64,000 nucleotides of DNA, taken from Gracilimonas sp017641085. GTDB lineage: Bacteria > Bacteroidota > Rhodothermia > Balneolales > Balneolaceae. Below, one piece after another: positions 23,979-33,454 of this stretch. Each line of letters begins with the position of its first letter. Position 1 is the first letter of the stretch. The stretch lies in assembly GCF_046115515.1 (NCBI RefSeq), contig NZ_CP175953.1. One strand, 5' to 3'. The position numbers and the translations under genes are program-made. Below the pieces are notes generated by a model, which was not told where the DNA came from, made no database searches, and saw only the letters and a list, made by a program, of their open reading frames with translations.

Positions 23979-26234
23979 ATGCCCTTTATGAAAAAGACGT
24001 CCTTATCGCCCGATGAAGTTAACTTCGACCCATCGGTTACAGAAAAATCGAAGATTGCCAAGAAAAGGGCCAATCCCAAAAAGAACGAAATCCTTAAACA
24101 GAAAGGTATGCATAAGGATTTGCGATCCAGCAACCTGAAAATTTTCGGGAGCGATTACTTTTTCAATTACGAGTTGAGCTGGCTAAAATTCAACGAGCGT
24201 GTGCTGGCCGAAGCCCAAAATGACAAGAATAAAATCCTGGAGCGGGTAAAGTTTCTTTCTATCGTCTGCTCTAACCTTGATGAGTTTTTCCAAAAGCGGG
24301 TAGGTGGACTCAAACGACAGTTGCTGGCCGGAGTCAAAGAATTATCAGTAGATGGCATGACCCCTTCCGATCAGCTTAAATCGGTTCGGCATGAAGTACA
24401 GAATATGATTGAAGCTTATCGGAGCTGTTTTTTTGAGGATCTCGTTCCCAAACTTTCCCAGAAAGGTATTCAGATAAAATCCTATTCCGACCTCACCGAC
24501 TATCAGCAAAGCGTAAGCGACCGGTATTTTCAAAAACAGGTTTACCCAATCGTTACCCCGCTGGCGGTTGATGAATCCCACCCCTTTCCATTCATCTCGA
24601 ACAAGAGCCTCTCTTTTGCTATCGAGTTGGTAAACCCCAGAACCAAAGAAAAATCGTTTGCCCGACTTAAGATTCCTGCTAACAGGAATCGTTTTGTGCA
24701 GGTGCACCGAAAAGGAAACAAGGTGATTCTTGTGCCTATCGAGGATATCATCCGCGAGAAAATGGATCATTTTTTCCCGGGAATGAAGGTGCTTTCCGCG
24801 CACATGTTTCGGGTAACCCGGAATGCCTCTGTTGACCGCAATGAGGAAGAAGCCGAAGATCTGCTTGAGACCATTGAGGATGAGCTGAGAGAACGAAAGT
24901 TTGCCGAAATTGTGCGGCTCGAAATTGATGCCGAGATGCCCAAACATCTGAAAAAATATCTCATCAAAAACCTGAACATCAACTGGCAGGATGTGTATGA
25001 GATGAAAGGAACGATCGGTCTGGCTGATTCTATGGAAATAGCCAAGCTCAGTGGGTTCAACAGACTTAAAGAGCGGGTATGGACTCCGGTTTTACATCCT
25101 TCCCTCAAACATAACCCTGAAGAAGAGATCCCTAGCATTTTTGAGGTCATCAAGAAAGGTGATTTTATGGTACACCATCCCTACCACAGTTTTGAACTTT
25201 CAACGCAGCGGTTTGTAGAAGAGGCAGCACGAGACCCCAAAGTACTTGCCATAAAACAAACTTTATACAGAACCTCGAAAGACTCTCCATTAATGCACTC
25301 CCTGATGAATGCCGCTGAGGAGGGAAAACAGGTTGCTGTATTGGTTGAAATTAAAGCCCGGTTTGATGAAGAACGAAACATCAATTGGGCACAAAAGCTG
25401 GAGAACTTTGGTGTGCACGTGGCCTATGGCATTCCCGGGTTAAAAATTCACACCAAGCTCACCATGGTTGTTCGTGAAGAAAGCGACGGCCTCAGAACCT
25501 ATTGCCACATCGGAACCGGGAACTACCACCCTGACACGGCTCAACTCTATGAAGATCTGGCTCTTTTCACCTGTGATGAAAAACTCTGTTCCGATGTTAC
25601 CGACATCTTCAACCTGCTAACAGGCTACGCTCCCGAACAAACTTTTGAAAAGTTATTGGTTGCTCCCAACCATATGCGTAAGCAGATGAACGAACTGATT
25701 GAAAAAGAGGTGAAAGAAGCACGGAAAGGGAATCCTGCTCGTATCATCGCCAAAATGAACAGTCTGGAAGACCCGATGATTATCCAAAAGCTGTATGAAG
25801 CCTCTCAGATTGGGGTTAAAATAGATCTGATTGTCCGTGGAGTCTGCCGACTTGTTCCGGGTAAAGCAGGAATGAGTGAGAACATAACCGTACACTCTAT
25901 CATTGGACGGTACCTGGAGCATTCCCGTGTCTACTATTTCCACCATGGTGGGGAGCATAAGTACTTTATCGGTTCAGCTGACTGGATGCACCGCAACCTG
26001 GATGCCCGTGTGGAAGCCATTACCCCTATCGAGAAAACCGAGTTAAAAAAATACCTGCAGTTTGTGATCAATATCTATTTTAATGATAACAAGCAGCGAT
26101 GGCTATTAATGGAAGACGGAAGCTATCAGCGGGCTCAAAAAGAAAAAGGCGATTCCAAGCTGAGTGCTCATGATTTCCTGATGAATCATATGAAGGAAGG
26201 AGCCGAACCTATTCCTCAGGTACACAGTGAGTAA
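23979..26234 (+). CDS. ppk1: Polyphosphate kinase 1
   Basis: 751 residues. PPK1 polymerises the terminal phosphate of ATP into inorganic polyphosphate. The core starts near residue 60 (YFNYELSWLKFNERVL, the typical N domain) after an unusual lysine-rich extension of ~50 residues. The autophosphorylated histidine lies in GLKIHTKLTMV, the second catalytic histidine in RYLEHSRVYYFHH, and HIGTGNYHPDTAQLYEDLAL is the conserved phosphate-site block. An in-frame ATG three codons on (23988) is an alternative start. The extension is low in hydrophobic residues and is not a signal peptide. Confidence 0.97.
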   Translation: MPFMKKTSLSPDEVNFDPSVTEKSKIAKKRANPKKNEILKQKGMHKDLRSSNLKIFGSDYFFNYELSWLKFNERVLAEAQNDKNKILERVKFLSIVCSNLDEFFQKRVGGLKRQLLAGVKELSVDGMTPSDQLKSVRHEVQNMIEAYRSCFFEDLVPKLSQKGIQIKSYSDLTDYQQSVSDRYFQKQVYPIVTPLAVDESHPFPFISNKSLSFAIELVNPRTKEKSFARLKIPANRNRFVQVHRKGNKVILVPIEDIIREKMDHFFPGMKVLSAHMFRVTRNASVDRNEEEAEDLLETIEDELRERKFAEIVRLEIDAEMPKHLKKYLIKNLNINWQDVYEMKGTIGLADSMEIAKLSGFNRLKERVWTPVLHPSLKHNPEEEIPSIFEVIKKGDFMVHHPYHSFELSTQRFVEEAARDPKVLAIKQTLYRTSKDSPLMHSLMNAAEEGKQVAVLVEIKARFDEERNINWAQKLENFGVHVAYGIPGLKIHTKLTMVVREESDGLRTYCHIGTGNYHPDTAQLYEDLALFTCDEKLCSDVTDIFNLLTGYAPEQTFEKLLVAPNHMRKQMNELIEKEVKEARKGNPARIIAKMNSLEDPMIIQKLYEASQIGVKIDLIVRGVCRLVPGKAGMSENITVHSIIGRYLEHSRVYYFHHGGEHKYFIGSADWMHRNLDARVEAITPIEKTELKKYLQFVINIYFNDNKQRWLLMEDGSYQRAQKEKGDSKLSAHDFLMNHMKEGAEPIPQVHSE

Positions 26235-26244
26235 TTGCTGGAAA

Positions 26245-27051
26245 TTACTCTAACTGCTGGGCATCAAAGCCTTCGTAGTCTGAACTGCCAAGGTCGTCGT
26301 TAAGCTTCTTCAGCAAACGGAAAGCCGGCTGACGAAACATGCCATCCAGTTGATAGGCTTCGAATACTGCTTTTTGAGCTTCCTCGAGTTCTCCTACATT
26401 CACAAGGGCATTGCCCATATACCAATACGCTTTTTCGAGAATCATGCGGCTGTCTTCAACCCGTTCTGCCGCTTCCCGGAATGCAGAGATTGCCTCTTCG
26501 TAATTAGATTCGTTGTAAAGTATAATCCCTTTATTGAGATATGCTTTCGATCCATAGGGCTCTTCATCAAATCGGTTTATAACCTCATCAAACAGCTCAA
26601 GTGCGCGGTCTTCGTTTCCTGAGACGATGGCTTCAAAGCCGAGGTTCAGGAGAGAATCTGCTGTGGTAATGCGCATGTCTTTAGCCCGAACACCATCTGA
26701 CGTTTCCACCTGATCGGGTCCGATTTGATTAATTACAAACTGGTCGATCTGAGTTGGAGTTTCTATCCTGAATATTTGCACCAAAGCAATGATCACAAAA
26801 ACGGCCGCTGCCGCTACATGCCAGGTGTAAGAAGGAAGTTTCCTGATGGTAGCCGACCCTGAATCCGGTTTTGAGTTTAATGCTTCACGTTCAATCAGTT
26901 CTTTTACGTTTACCTCAACTTCAAGAACATCCAACAGTTCCGGGTTTTTCGCGAACTCATTCCACAGAGCCTGAATCTCTTCCTCCGAAAGTTGCCCTTT
27001 TATGTAGGCATCTATCTGCTGTCTAATTTCTGTTTCTCTCGAATTTTCCAT
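26245..27051 (-). CDS. Membrane-anchored TPR protein, probable anti-sigma/regulatory partner of the upstream sigma factor
   Basis: 268 residues. An N-terminal cytoplasmic region of ~70 residues (IDAYIKGQLSEEEIQALWNE pattern) resembles the zinc-less anti-sigma heads of Bacteroidota. A single membrane helix follows (VAAAAVFVIIALVQIF, ~78-95), then a periplasmic part with about three TPR-like helices pairs (~130-245). It follows the ECF-like sigma gene by 89 bp on the same strand with a perfect palindrome between them. This layout suggests that it holds the sigma factor and senses an envelope signal through its TPRs. The anti-sigma role is inferred from position and topology. Confidence 0.72.
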   Translation of the reverse strand: MENSRETEIRQQIDAYIKGQLSEEEIQALWNEFAKNPELLDVLEVEVNVKELIEREALNSKPDSGSATIRKLPSYTWHVAAAAVFVIIALVQIFRIETPTQIDQFVINQIGPDQVETSDGVRAKDMRITTADSLLNLGFEAIVSGNEDRALELFDEVINRFDEEPYGSKAYLNKGIILYNESNYEEAISAFREAAERVEDSRMILEKAYWYMGNALVNVGELEEAQKAVFEAYQLDGMFRQPAFRLLKKLNDDLGSSDYEGFDAQQLE

Positions 27052-27071
27052 ACTAAAGCTTTTCTATTACT

Positions 27072-27100
27072 TCAGAATGTATTCTATAAATACATTCTGA
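27072..27100. repeat. Perfect 12-bp inverted repeat between sigma-factor and anti-sigma-like genes
   Basis: TCAGAATGTATT, a 5-base spacer, then its exact reverse complement. It lies after the sigma gene stop and 21 bases before the start of the TPR gene. It has no T-tract on the minus strand, so it does not look like an intrinsic terminator. It could be a dimeric operator or an RNA hairpin tuning the downstream gene. Confidence 0.75.
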
Positions 27101-27140
27101 TCTCACATAGTTAGAGCGATGAAAAAGCAATTCCTTACAG

Positions 27141-27686
27141 TTAAAGTTTAATTTTTTTTTCGAAGCATTCTTTGAGCACATTTATCACCCGGTGTTTCTT
27201 GGTCCAGGCATTGTTCACAGAGATATTAAAATGATCGGCAACCACCGAAGTTTCGTAGTCAGGATTCTGAAACCAATATTCAATGTATTTTTTATAATCA
27301 GCCTTTAACGACTCCATACAGCGTTTCAGGATGTTCATTTTCTCATTATCGAGCAATCGGTTAAGCTGATCGGCCTTGTCTGAATGGTGCTCGGGAAGGT
27401 CCTCATAATTGACCTCACGGTCTTTGGAAAGCTGCTTAAAATACTCGTGTTTGGCCGTGGTAAACAGGTAGTTTATTACCGCATCCGGGTTCGAAATCTT
27501 GTCTTCGCGAATTTTTTCTATGGCAATCAGGAGCGTATTTTGTGCGCAGTCCTGAGCATCATGAACTGTGGCATCCAGGCGTACCATCAAAAACTTAATA
27601 AGCACCGGAGTGATTACATTCACCTGTTCCGTGATTGCAGCCTCATTGTTTTCCAGTATGGCATCTACAAATTTCGAATAATCCAT
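27141..27686 (-). CDS. ECF-like RNA polymerase sigma factor
   Basis: 181 residues with sigma region 2 in the first half (LDATVHDAQDCAQNTLLIAIEKI, close to the DA.D..Q...L.. motif) and a region 4-like helix-turn-helix at the end (TSVVADHFNISVNNAWTKKHRVI). It lacks regions 1 and 3, as in extracytoplasmic-function sigma factors. The sequence is divergent from common ECF groups, and it may belong to a group paired with TPR regulators, like its downstream neighbour. It is divergent from scpA, about 100 bp apart. Target genes cannot be read directly. Confidence 0.83.
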   Translation of the reverse strand: MDYSKFVDAILENNEAAITEQVNVITPVLIKFLMVRLDATVHDAQDCAQNTLLIAIEKIREDKISNPDAVINYLFTTAKHEYFKQLSKDREVNYEDLPEHHSDKADQLNRLLDNEKMNILKRCMESLKADYKKYIEYWFQNPDYETSVVADHFNISVNNAWTKKHRVINVLKECFEKKIKL

Positions 27687-27783
27687 GCCCTTATTTTTGC
27701 CTAAATTAAGTGAATGCTAAAATAACATTCACCAACCAAAAGAAAATAAAGAAATTTAGTTTCTAACAGTGTAGTTTTAAGGT

Positions 27784-28527
27784 ATGTATCGCGTACAGCT
27801 CAACAACTTTGAAGGCCCGCTCGACCTGCTCCTTTTCTTTATCAAAAAGGACGAACTCGATATTTACAATATCCCTATCTCCTACATCACCAAGCAATTC
27901 CTGGATTACATTCATATGCTGGAAGAACTGGACCTGGATGTAGCCAGTGAATTTATTTTGATGGCCAGTATGCTGATGTCAATCAAAGCCAAAATGATGC
28001 TCCCTCGGGAAGACTCTGACGATGAAGAAATGGATGAGTCTGATCCGCGATATGAACTGGTGCAACGGCTGCTGGAATACAAACGATACAAGGAAATGTC
28101 GGAAAAAATGGCCGACATGGACGAAGAAGTCCGCAAACAGTTTATGCGCGGATACCCGGAAGCCGACGATGTGGAACAACAGGCCACCGGAGAAGCTTTG
28201 CAGGACGTAACTATGTTTGACCTGATCGCCGCCTTCAAAAAAGTACTACAGGATATTGAGCGAAAGAACATTGTTCACCACGTTGAAAAAGTAAGCACTA
28301 CCGTTGAAGAACAAGCCGAATTTGTACTGAACCGCTTACAAGAGCACGGCCGGCAAACCTTTATGGAAATCTGTTCAACCCTGAAGAACAAAATCTATGT
28401 GGTTGTGACTTTCCTGGCAGTTCTGGAAATGATTAAGGAGCAACAAATCAACCTGTTTCTCGAAGAAGACCCTACGAAATTTTATATCGACCTAAAGCCG
28501 GTGGATGAAATCATCGGCGCTAACTAA
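27784..28527 (+). CDS. scpA: Segregation and condensation protein A (kleisin)
   Basis: 247 residues. The N-terminal signature YRVQLNNFEGPLDLLLFFIKKDELDIYNIPI, quoted in part (FEGPLDLLLFFIKKDELDIY), is diagnostic. The kleisin C-terminal winged helix is TFMEICSTLKNKIYVVVTFLAVLEM, quoted in part (KIYVVVTFLAVLEM). ScpA bridges SMC heads in the chromosome-condensation complex with ScpB. scpB is not adjacent; the next gene is a peptidase 15 bp downstream. The central acidic linker is typical. Confidence 0.97.
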   Translation: MYRVQLNNFEGPLDLLLFFIKKDELDIYNIPISYITKQFLDYIHMLEELDLDVASEFILMASMLMSIKAKMMLPREDSDDEEMDESDPRYELVQRLLEYKRYKEMSEKMADMDEEVRKQFMRGYPEADDVEQQATGEALQDVTMFDLIAAFKKVLQDIERKNIVHHVEKVSTTVEEQAEFVLNRLQEHGRQTFMEICSTLKNKIYVVVTFLAVLEMIKEQQINLFLEEDPTKFYIDLKPVDEIIGAN

Positions 28528-28541
28528 ACCTGATTACCTTA

Positions 28542-30173
28542 ATGACTAATAAAGCACTACTTTTTTTACTCGCATTATCCCTTTCTGCATGCAGTATTTT
28601 CAAGAAAGGACCTGACACACCTCCTCCAACCATTTATTCGTTTTCTGAAGAAATCACCAAAGATCGCTTATACAACGACCTGGCCGTATTGGCCCACGAC
28701 TCTCTTCAGGGAAGGGAAACCGGAACCATTGGTGAAGAAAAAGCCGCACGCTATTTGTCCAAGCGATATGCGGAAATAGGACTGAAACCTGTAGGTGACG
28801 ATAACTCCTATTTTCAACACTACGAACTTACCCAACCTGCCGTTGAAGAGGTTACCTACCGCCTTGCTGATGGTGATGAAGTAGTTGACAATTCAACTCA
28901 TAACGCACAAGAAATCGGAAACTTTGTTACGCTTTTTGGCGGTAGTGACACCGTAAGCGGGCCTGTTGTTTTTGCAGGCGCCGGCATGTATAACGAAGCG
29001 GAAGGCATCAATCACTTTCCGGAAGATGTATCCGGTAAATGGTTGTTTGTGCTGTATGAGCGCTCTAACACCAACATGCAATACTTGCAAAGAGCACTTA
29101 CATCTGGTGGCGCGGTAGGTACCATCCTGATTGTAGGAACCGACACCACCGACTTTCTTCAGGAAGCAAAAACACGCCAGAATTATTTTGGGCGCGGACA
29201 AGGACTGAACCTCAAGTATTTGCAGGAAGATGATGGCAGTACGGCTCCGGCATTCAACCGTGTTCACCCTGAACTGGGAGCCCGGATGCTTGGACTTGAA
29301 AACCTGGAGGCCTTAGCCGAAACACAAAGAAAAATTCTCGAAGAGCCTGCCTCTTTCCAAGCCAAGCCTTTGGAAGGACAAACGTTATACCACAATCCTG
29401 TTGTGAATGAGAATACGGTTCATACCAAAAACGTGGTTGCTTTACTGGAAGGAAGCGACCCGGAGCTGAAGAATGAAGTGGTAGTACTTAGCGCACACTA
29501 CGATCACGTTGGTGTTGGTCAGCCCGATTCAACCGGAGATAACATTTACAACGGCGCCGATGACGACGGAAGTGGAACCGTAGCTACGCTGCATACCGCA
29601 CAAGCCATGGCTGAGGCAAAAGCCGCCGGTGTTGGGCCAAAAAGAAGTGTTTTATTTTTGAGTGTATCCGGTGAGGAAAAAGGACTCTTAGGTTCCCGCT
29701 ATTATTCCGACCACCCTATTTTCTCCATCGAGAATACGGTGGCGAACATTAACATTGACATGATTGGAAGGGTTGATCCTGAACACCAAAACAGTGACAG
29801 CAGCTATGTGTACATCATTGGTGGGAAAATTATTTCCTCACAAATGGACAGCCTTACTCAAATGGCCAATGTGATGGGGCCAAACCTGGTACTTAGCGAC
29901 CGATATAATGATCTTGAAGATCCAAACCAGTTTTATCGCAGAAGTGACCACTGGAACTTTGGGCGACTTGGAGTGCCTTTTGTGTTTTTCTTTAACGGAA
30001 CGCACGAAGATTATCACCGCCCGCAGGATCACATCGAAAAAATTACATTCGAGCCTTATTTAAAGCGCACAAAACTCGTTTATAACCTTACTGCTCTTTT
30101 AGCCAACTCCCCGGATCGCCCACAGGTTGACAACCAGGAGTTCATCGAAAAGACACAGGTTGATCCTCGGTAG
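28542..30173 (+). CDS. M28-family zinc peptidase, lipoprotein
   Basis: 543 residues with a type II signal peptide; the lipobox is LSAC with cysteine at residue 17, followed by a linker. A PA-like insert lies between ~100 and 300. The M28 dizinc ligands are visible: H in LSAHYDHVGVG, D in NGADDDGSGT, EE in VSGEEKGLLGS, D in NIDMIGR and H in NGTHEDYH. It should be an outer-membrane or periplasmic aminopeptidase/carboxypeptidase that degrades peptides. It lies 15 bp after scpA but is functionally unrelated to it. It converges with the CHAT gene, sharing a bidirectional terminator. Confidence 0.92.
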   Translation: MTNKALLFLLALSLSACSIFKKGPDTPPPTIYSFSEEITKDRLYNDLAVLAHDSLQGRETGTIGEEKAARYLSKRYAEIGLKPVGDDNSYFQHYELTQPAVEEVTYRLADGDEVVDNSTHNAQEIGNFVTLFGGSDTVSGPVVFAGAGMYNEAEGINHFPEDVSGKWLFVLYERSNTNMQYLQRALTSGGAVGTILIVGTDTTDFLQEAKTRQNYFGRGQGLNLKYLQEDDGSTAPAFNRVHPELGARMLGLENLEALAETQRKILEEPASFQAKPLEGQTLYHNPVVNENTVHTKNVVALLEGSDPELKNEVVVLSAHYDHVGVGQPDSTGDNIYNGADDDGSGTVATLHTAQAMAEAKAAGVGPKRSVLFLSVSGEEKGLLGSRYYSDHPIFSIENTVANINIDMIGRVDPEHQNSDSSYVYIIGGKIISSQMDSLTQMANVMGPNLVLSDRYNDLEDPNQFYRRSDHWNFGRLGVPFVFFFNGTHEDYHRPQDHIEKITFEPYLKRTKLVYNLTALLANSPDRPQVDNQEFIEKTQVDPR

Positions 30174-30290
30174 AACAAAGAACATCCAACACCAACCTTC
30201 GATCTTTTCTGCTCTAACGCAGAGCGATTGGAGCAAGGTAAGAGAACTTCAAACTTGAGCCTTTTTTGTTCGAAGTTAGATATTGAGTTT

Positions 30291-30329
30291 AAAAAAACGC
30301 TCCGCACGCTCGACGTCGGAGCGTTTTTT
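30291..30329. terminator. Bidirectional intrinsic terminator between M28 peptidase and CHAT genes
   Basis: An A-tract, AACGCTCCG, a 12-base loop, CGGAGCGTT, then a T-tract. The stem is perfect and flanked by A's on one side and T's on the other, so it can work from both strands. The CHAT gene's stop codon sits in the T-tract. Confidence 0.9.
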
Positions 30330-33252
30330 ATTTACCGATCAGAATAAACGGAGCCCAGTACACCGGGTGGTTGTAATAAGGGTGATCGATCATCGCCAGT
30401 TTGGCATCTCGGATAGCTTTGGTTTTGTAATCAATCATCGGGTGTTCATACATGCCAAACCAATCCAGGGTTTGATTCCACATACCGTAATCCTCTTGCT
30501 GATGAGCTAACATGCTGCTGTAAAAGTTCGACATAAACACCGATGTACTTCGGTCAAAAACTGACCATAAGCTTACCATCACCGATGAAGCTCCGGCGGA
30601 AAGAAATGAGCGCTGTAAGCCCAGCAGTCCCTCGCCAGTCACCAGTTTACCCATACCGGTATTACAGGCGCTTAGCGTTACCAGATCGGCATTCAGTTTC
30701 AGGCTGGAAATTTCGCGACTATTCAGGTGGCCGTCTTCCCCAAATAACGATTCCACTTCAGCTTTTTTGGAAAGTATGAGCCCGCTTCGAAACGGATTGG
30801 TTTCATCCACATTGGCGTGAGTAGCAAAATGCAGGATTCGATAATTCCCCAGATTATGGGATTTCAAAGTGGCTTCGGTAACATCATCATTCTTAAGAAC
30901 CTTAACCTTACTGAAATTCACCGATATGGAATCCACCTCCAGCAAAGTTGAAGGCAATGAAGCAAATGAGGCCTGCGAACGCGCCGGGTAAGCTGCGCTT
31001 TCTTCACTTTCAAAACCGGAGCCGGCCAGAGCCAATAAGTCATATTCCGTATCCCGGTGAGGAGGTTGTATAAAAGAATAAATGGATGCAGAGGGCAGGT
31101 ATTTAACCTGGAAATCCTGGATCAGATACCGGGTGTTTCTGCTTAAAGCTTCAAAGGGCAGGAAGCTCAACGGACCGTCCGGAATGATAACAAGGTTTGC
31201 TGTTTTCGGGCCTTCGACTTCTTCAAAAGCCGGAATCAAATAATCATACAAGTTCGAACCCTGCTCATATATCGTGCTTTTCTCTTCTGATTCAGTTATG
31301 GATTGGCGGAAACGGCGCACGTGCTCTGTAAAAAATGACCGGGCATCCGTTGAGCTCACTGAATCTATATAGGAAGCAGAAATATTATCTCGTTGTACCA
31401 CCAACCTGATTATGCCGGTGTGGGTAAAAGCATACTCCACAACGGCCGTTTCTTTATTCAGCAATTCCTGTACTTTGCCGAGGGTTACCGGTCTCGGATA
31501 ATCAAAATTCTTTAATTCTCTGCTGTTTAAATGAAGTTCGTTCAGAAAAGATTGGTACTCGAATTCCAGATCTTTGAGTTCTTCCCTGATTGCCGCAGCC
31601 CCCTCTTTTGAATCTGCTTGTTCAAGCTGACTGTATAACCGGTCTATTTGTTTAGCTTTCTGCTGCTTTTTGATCAGGGTAGCTTCGTCCAGCGTTTCGT
31701 ACACTTTTTTACGGGCCTCGGCTAACTCATCCATCAGCACACGAGCTTTAGCAGCCTCAACTAAGTCAAAAGCCTTCTCCGGGTCATTCTTTTGGGTGAC
31801 ATACCAGGAAGCCACCTCGTTATAAAACCCGGCATAATCCCGGAAAAAGCCTGATCTGAAAGTAAGTCCAGCCACATTCGTTCGGACAGTATCGATCAAA
31901 GCAAAAGCCTTGTCGGCTAATGTAAAGGCGCTGTCCGATTCGATTTTACTGTAGGCCCCCGCAAGGTTTATGGTTGGCTCTATTTGTGAAGAAATACTTT
32001 GACCGGTATACAAGGTATACGCCCTTCTGTATTGATTCACGCTTTTACGGAATGCCCCTTGTGCCTCGTAAATTTCAGCAAGTACAGTATGAGCCTTTGA
32101 TTGCTGCAAAGCATAATTACCCATGGAGATGTCTTTTGCTTCCTCAACATACTCTTTGGCTTCGCCGAACTTATCCTGCTTTAATTTTAACCCGGCAATA
32201 TCCACATAAAGCTCAGCCAGCTCTTGAGGGGAATCCACTTTTTTCATCCAGTTCAGTGCTTCCCGGTAGAAACTATCAGCGTTATTCAGGTCATCATTCA
32301 GAATGGCCACTTCTGCCAGCTCTTTCAGGTTGTTGGCAATGGAACGTGGCCGTTCAGTCTGATAATTGGTTTCAAGGGCCTCATTGAAATAAGCCAGTGC
32401 ATTATCATATTCACCCGAGCGCTTATAAAGCTGACCAATATTGATTAGCGTCTGCGTGATGTCATACGGGTTCTCCAGCATGCGGGATAGTTCCAGTGAC
32501 TTTCCATAGTAGATGATGGCACTATCCGTTTGCCCCATATCATTAAAACTAACGGCCATATTATGATAAGCAACATCCATAAAGTCTGGGTTACCCTTCC
32601 TTTCCCTTATATCCATACTGTGCCTGATGTATTTATTAGCCTGTTTATGGAGTCCTAAATTTCTGAGCGTCAGAAACATGCCATTCAATACAAAGGATAA
32701 ATTATACTCTTCTCCTATAGACTCATAAATTTCTTTTGCTTTTTTCTGATAAGAAAAGGCCTTTTCATAATCTCCGGAGTACAGGTAAGGGTAGGAAATA
32801 TTATTATTTAGTTGCGCAATAAGGGATGAATCCTTAGTGACAGCCGCAAAGTCAATACTTTTTTGGTAAAACCCGGTTGATTTCTCGTATTGCTCCATCT
32901 GCCGGTACACCCTCCCCAAATTTTTAAATATTTGGGCTTTTAAAGAGGGCTCCGCGTTTCTTGGGTGATGTTCACTTACATATATAAAAAGTTCCTCCCC
33001 TTTCCTTACTTCACCCTGATTCAAGAAAGCATCACCTTGTCTCAAAATGGAAAGTGCCCAGTCTGCAGAATCACCAACCGATAGGTAACTTTCAGATGCT
33101 TCCTTAAACAGATCAGCCGCCTGCTCATACTTGGCCTGCCGGTACAAATCATGGGCCTGATTGTACAGCGAATCTGAAGCGGTATCTTGCGCCTTAAGTC
33201 CCGGAATAAATCCCGATACCATCAGAATAGCGGTTAAGTAAACGGTCTTCAT
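30328..33252 (-). CDS. Secreted TPR-CHAT protein (caspase-fold peptidase-like)
   Basis: 974 residues from the ATG at 33252, which starts a clean signal peptide MKTVYLTAILMVSGFIPGLKAQ; an ATG four codons earlier (33264) is an alternative, and starts further upstream only add residues before it. Residues ~25-480 are many tandem TPR helices pairs (12 or more). A coiled region follows (~520-600), then a C-terminal CHAT domain with the catalytic-type histidine in HFATHANVDE and cysteine in LSACNTGMGKLVTGEG. CHAT domains are caspase/separase-like cysteine peptidases. In Bacteroidota, many are exported and their substrates are unknown. Nearby, a divergent 35-codon acidic ORF is the only obvious partner candidate. 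Confidence 0.9.
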   Translation of the reverse strand: MKTVYLTAILMVSGFIPGLKAQDTASDSLYNQAHDLYRQAKYEQAADLFKEASESYLSVGDSADWALSILRQGDAFLNQGEVRKGEELFIYVSEHHPRNAEPSLKAQIFKNLGRVYRQMEQYEKSTGFYQKSIDFAAVTKDSSLIAQLNNNISYPYLYSGDYEKAFSYQKKAKEIYESIGEEYNLSFVLNGMFLTLRNLGLHKQANKYIRHSMDIRERKGNPDFMDVAYHNMAVSFNDMGQTDSAIIYYGKSLELSRMLENPYDITQTLINIGQLYKRSGEYDNALAYFNEALETNYQTERPRSIANNLKELAEVAILNDDLNNADSFYREALNWMKKVDSPQELAELYVDIAGLKLKQDKFGEAKEYVEEAKDISMGNYALQQSKAHTVLAEIYEAQGAFRKSVNQYRRAYTLYTGQSISSQIEPTINLAGAYSKIESDSAFTLADKAFALIDTVRTNVAGLTFRSGFFRDYAGFYNEVASWYVTQKNDPEKAFDLVEAAKARVLMDELAEARKKVYETLDEATLIKKQQKAKQIDRLYSQLEQADSKEGAAAIREELKDLEFEYQSFLNELHLNSRELKNFDYPRPVTLGKVQELLNKETAVVEYAFTHTGIIRLVVQRDNISASYIDSVSSTDARSFFTEHVRRFRQSITESEEKSTIYEQGSNLYDYLIPAFEEVEGPKTANLVIIPDGPLSFLPFEALSRNTRYLIQDFQVKYLPSASIYSFIQPPHRDTEYDLLALAGSGFESEESAAYPARSQASFASLPSTLLEVDSISVNFSKVKVLKNDDVTEATLKSHNLGNYRILHFATHANVDETNPFRSGLILSKKAEVESLFGEDGHLNSREISSLKLNADLVTLSACNTGMGKLVTGEGLLGLQRSFLSAGASSVMVSLWSVFDRSTSVFMSNFYSSMLAHQQEDYGMWNQTLDWFGMYEHPMIDYKTKAIRDAKLAMIDHPYYNHPVYWAPFILIGK

Positions 33253-33323
33253 GTACACTCTCATTATTGCAATTAATGCCAATATATTGTTTTTTTTCGA
33301 TGAACAAGAAATAATCAAACAAA

Positions 33324-33431
33324 ATGAAAGATACGTTGAGCAGCAATAGGGCAAACAATGCCGTGGACGATGACAAGCCCGGAGACGGCACCGATAACCC
33401 AGACGATGGAGGTAAAACAGGGGGAGGCTAA
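33324..33431 (+). CDS. Small acidic Gly/Asp-rich ORF with own terminator, divergent from the CHAT gene
   Basis: A 35-codon ORF (ATG 33324, TAA 33429-33431). It has a short N-terminal stretch (MKDTLSSNRANNAV), then an acidic, glycine- and proline-containing tail that ends in GGG. It lies 71 bp from the CHAT gene start, divergently. A plus-oriented intrinsic terminator begins 24 bases after its stop, which argues that this strand is transcribed here. No family is recognised. It could be a peptide partner or substrate of the CHAT protein, or a non-coding transcript; coding status is uncertain. Confidence 0.45.
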   Translation: MKDTLSSNRANNAVDDDKPGDGTDNPDDGGKTGGG

Positions 33432-33454
33432 AAACTCTTTATATATAAAGATAT

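Noticed and set aside
33253..33354. 34-residue N-terminal extension of the CHAT protein
   Set aside because: It would precede a clean signal peptide, and it overlaps the divergent small ORF.
33194..33391. 65-codon ORF antisense to the small acidic ORF
   Set aside because: It runs across the CHAT gene start in another frame, with no ribosome-binding signal or coding pattern.
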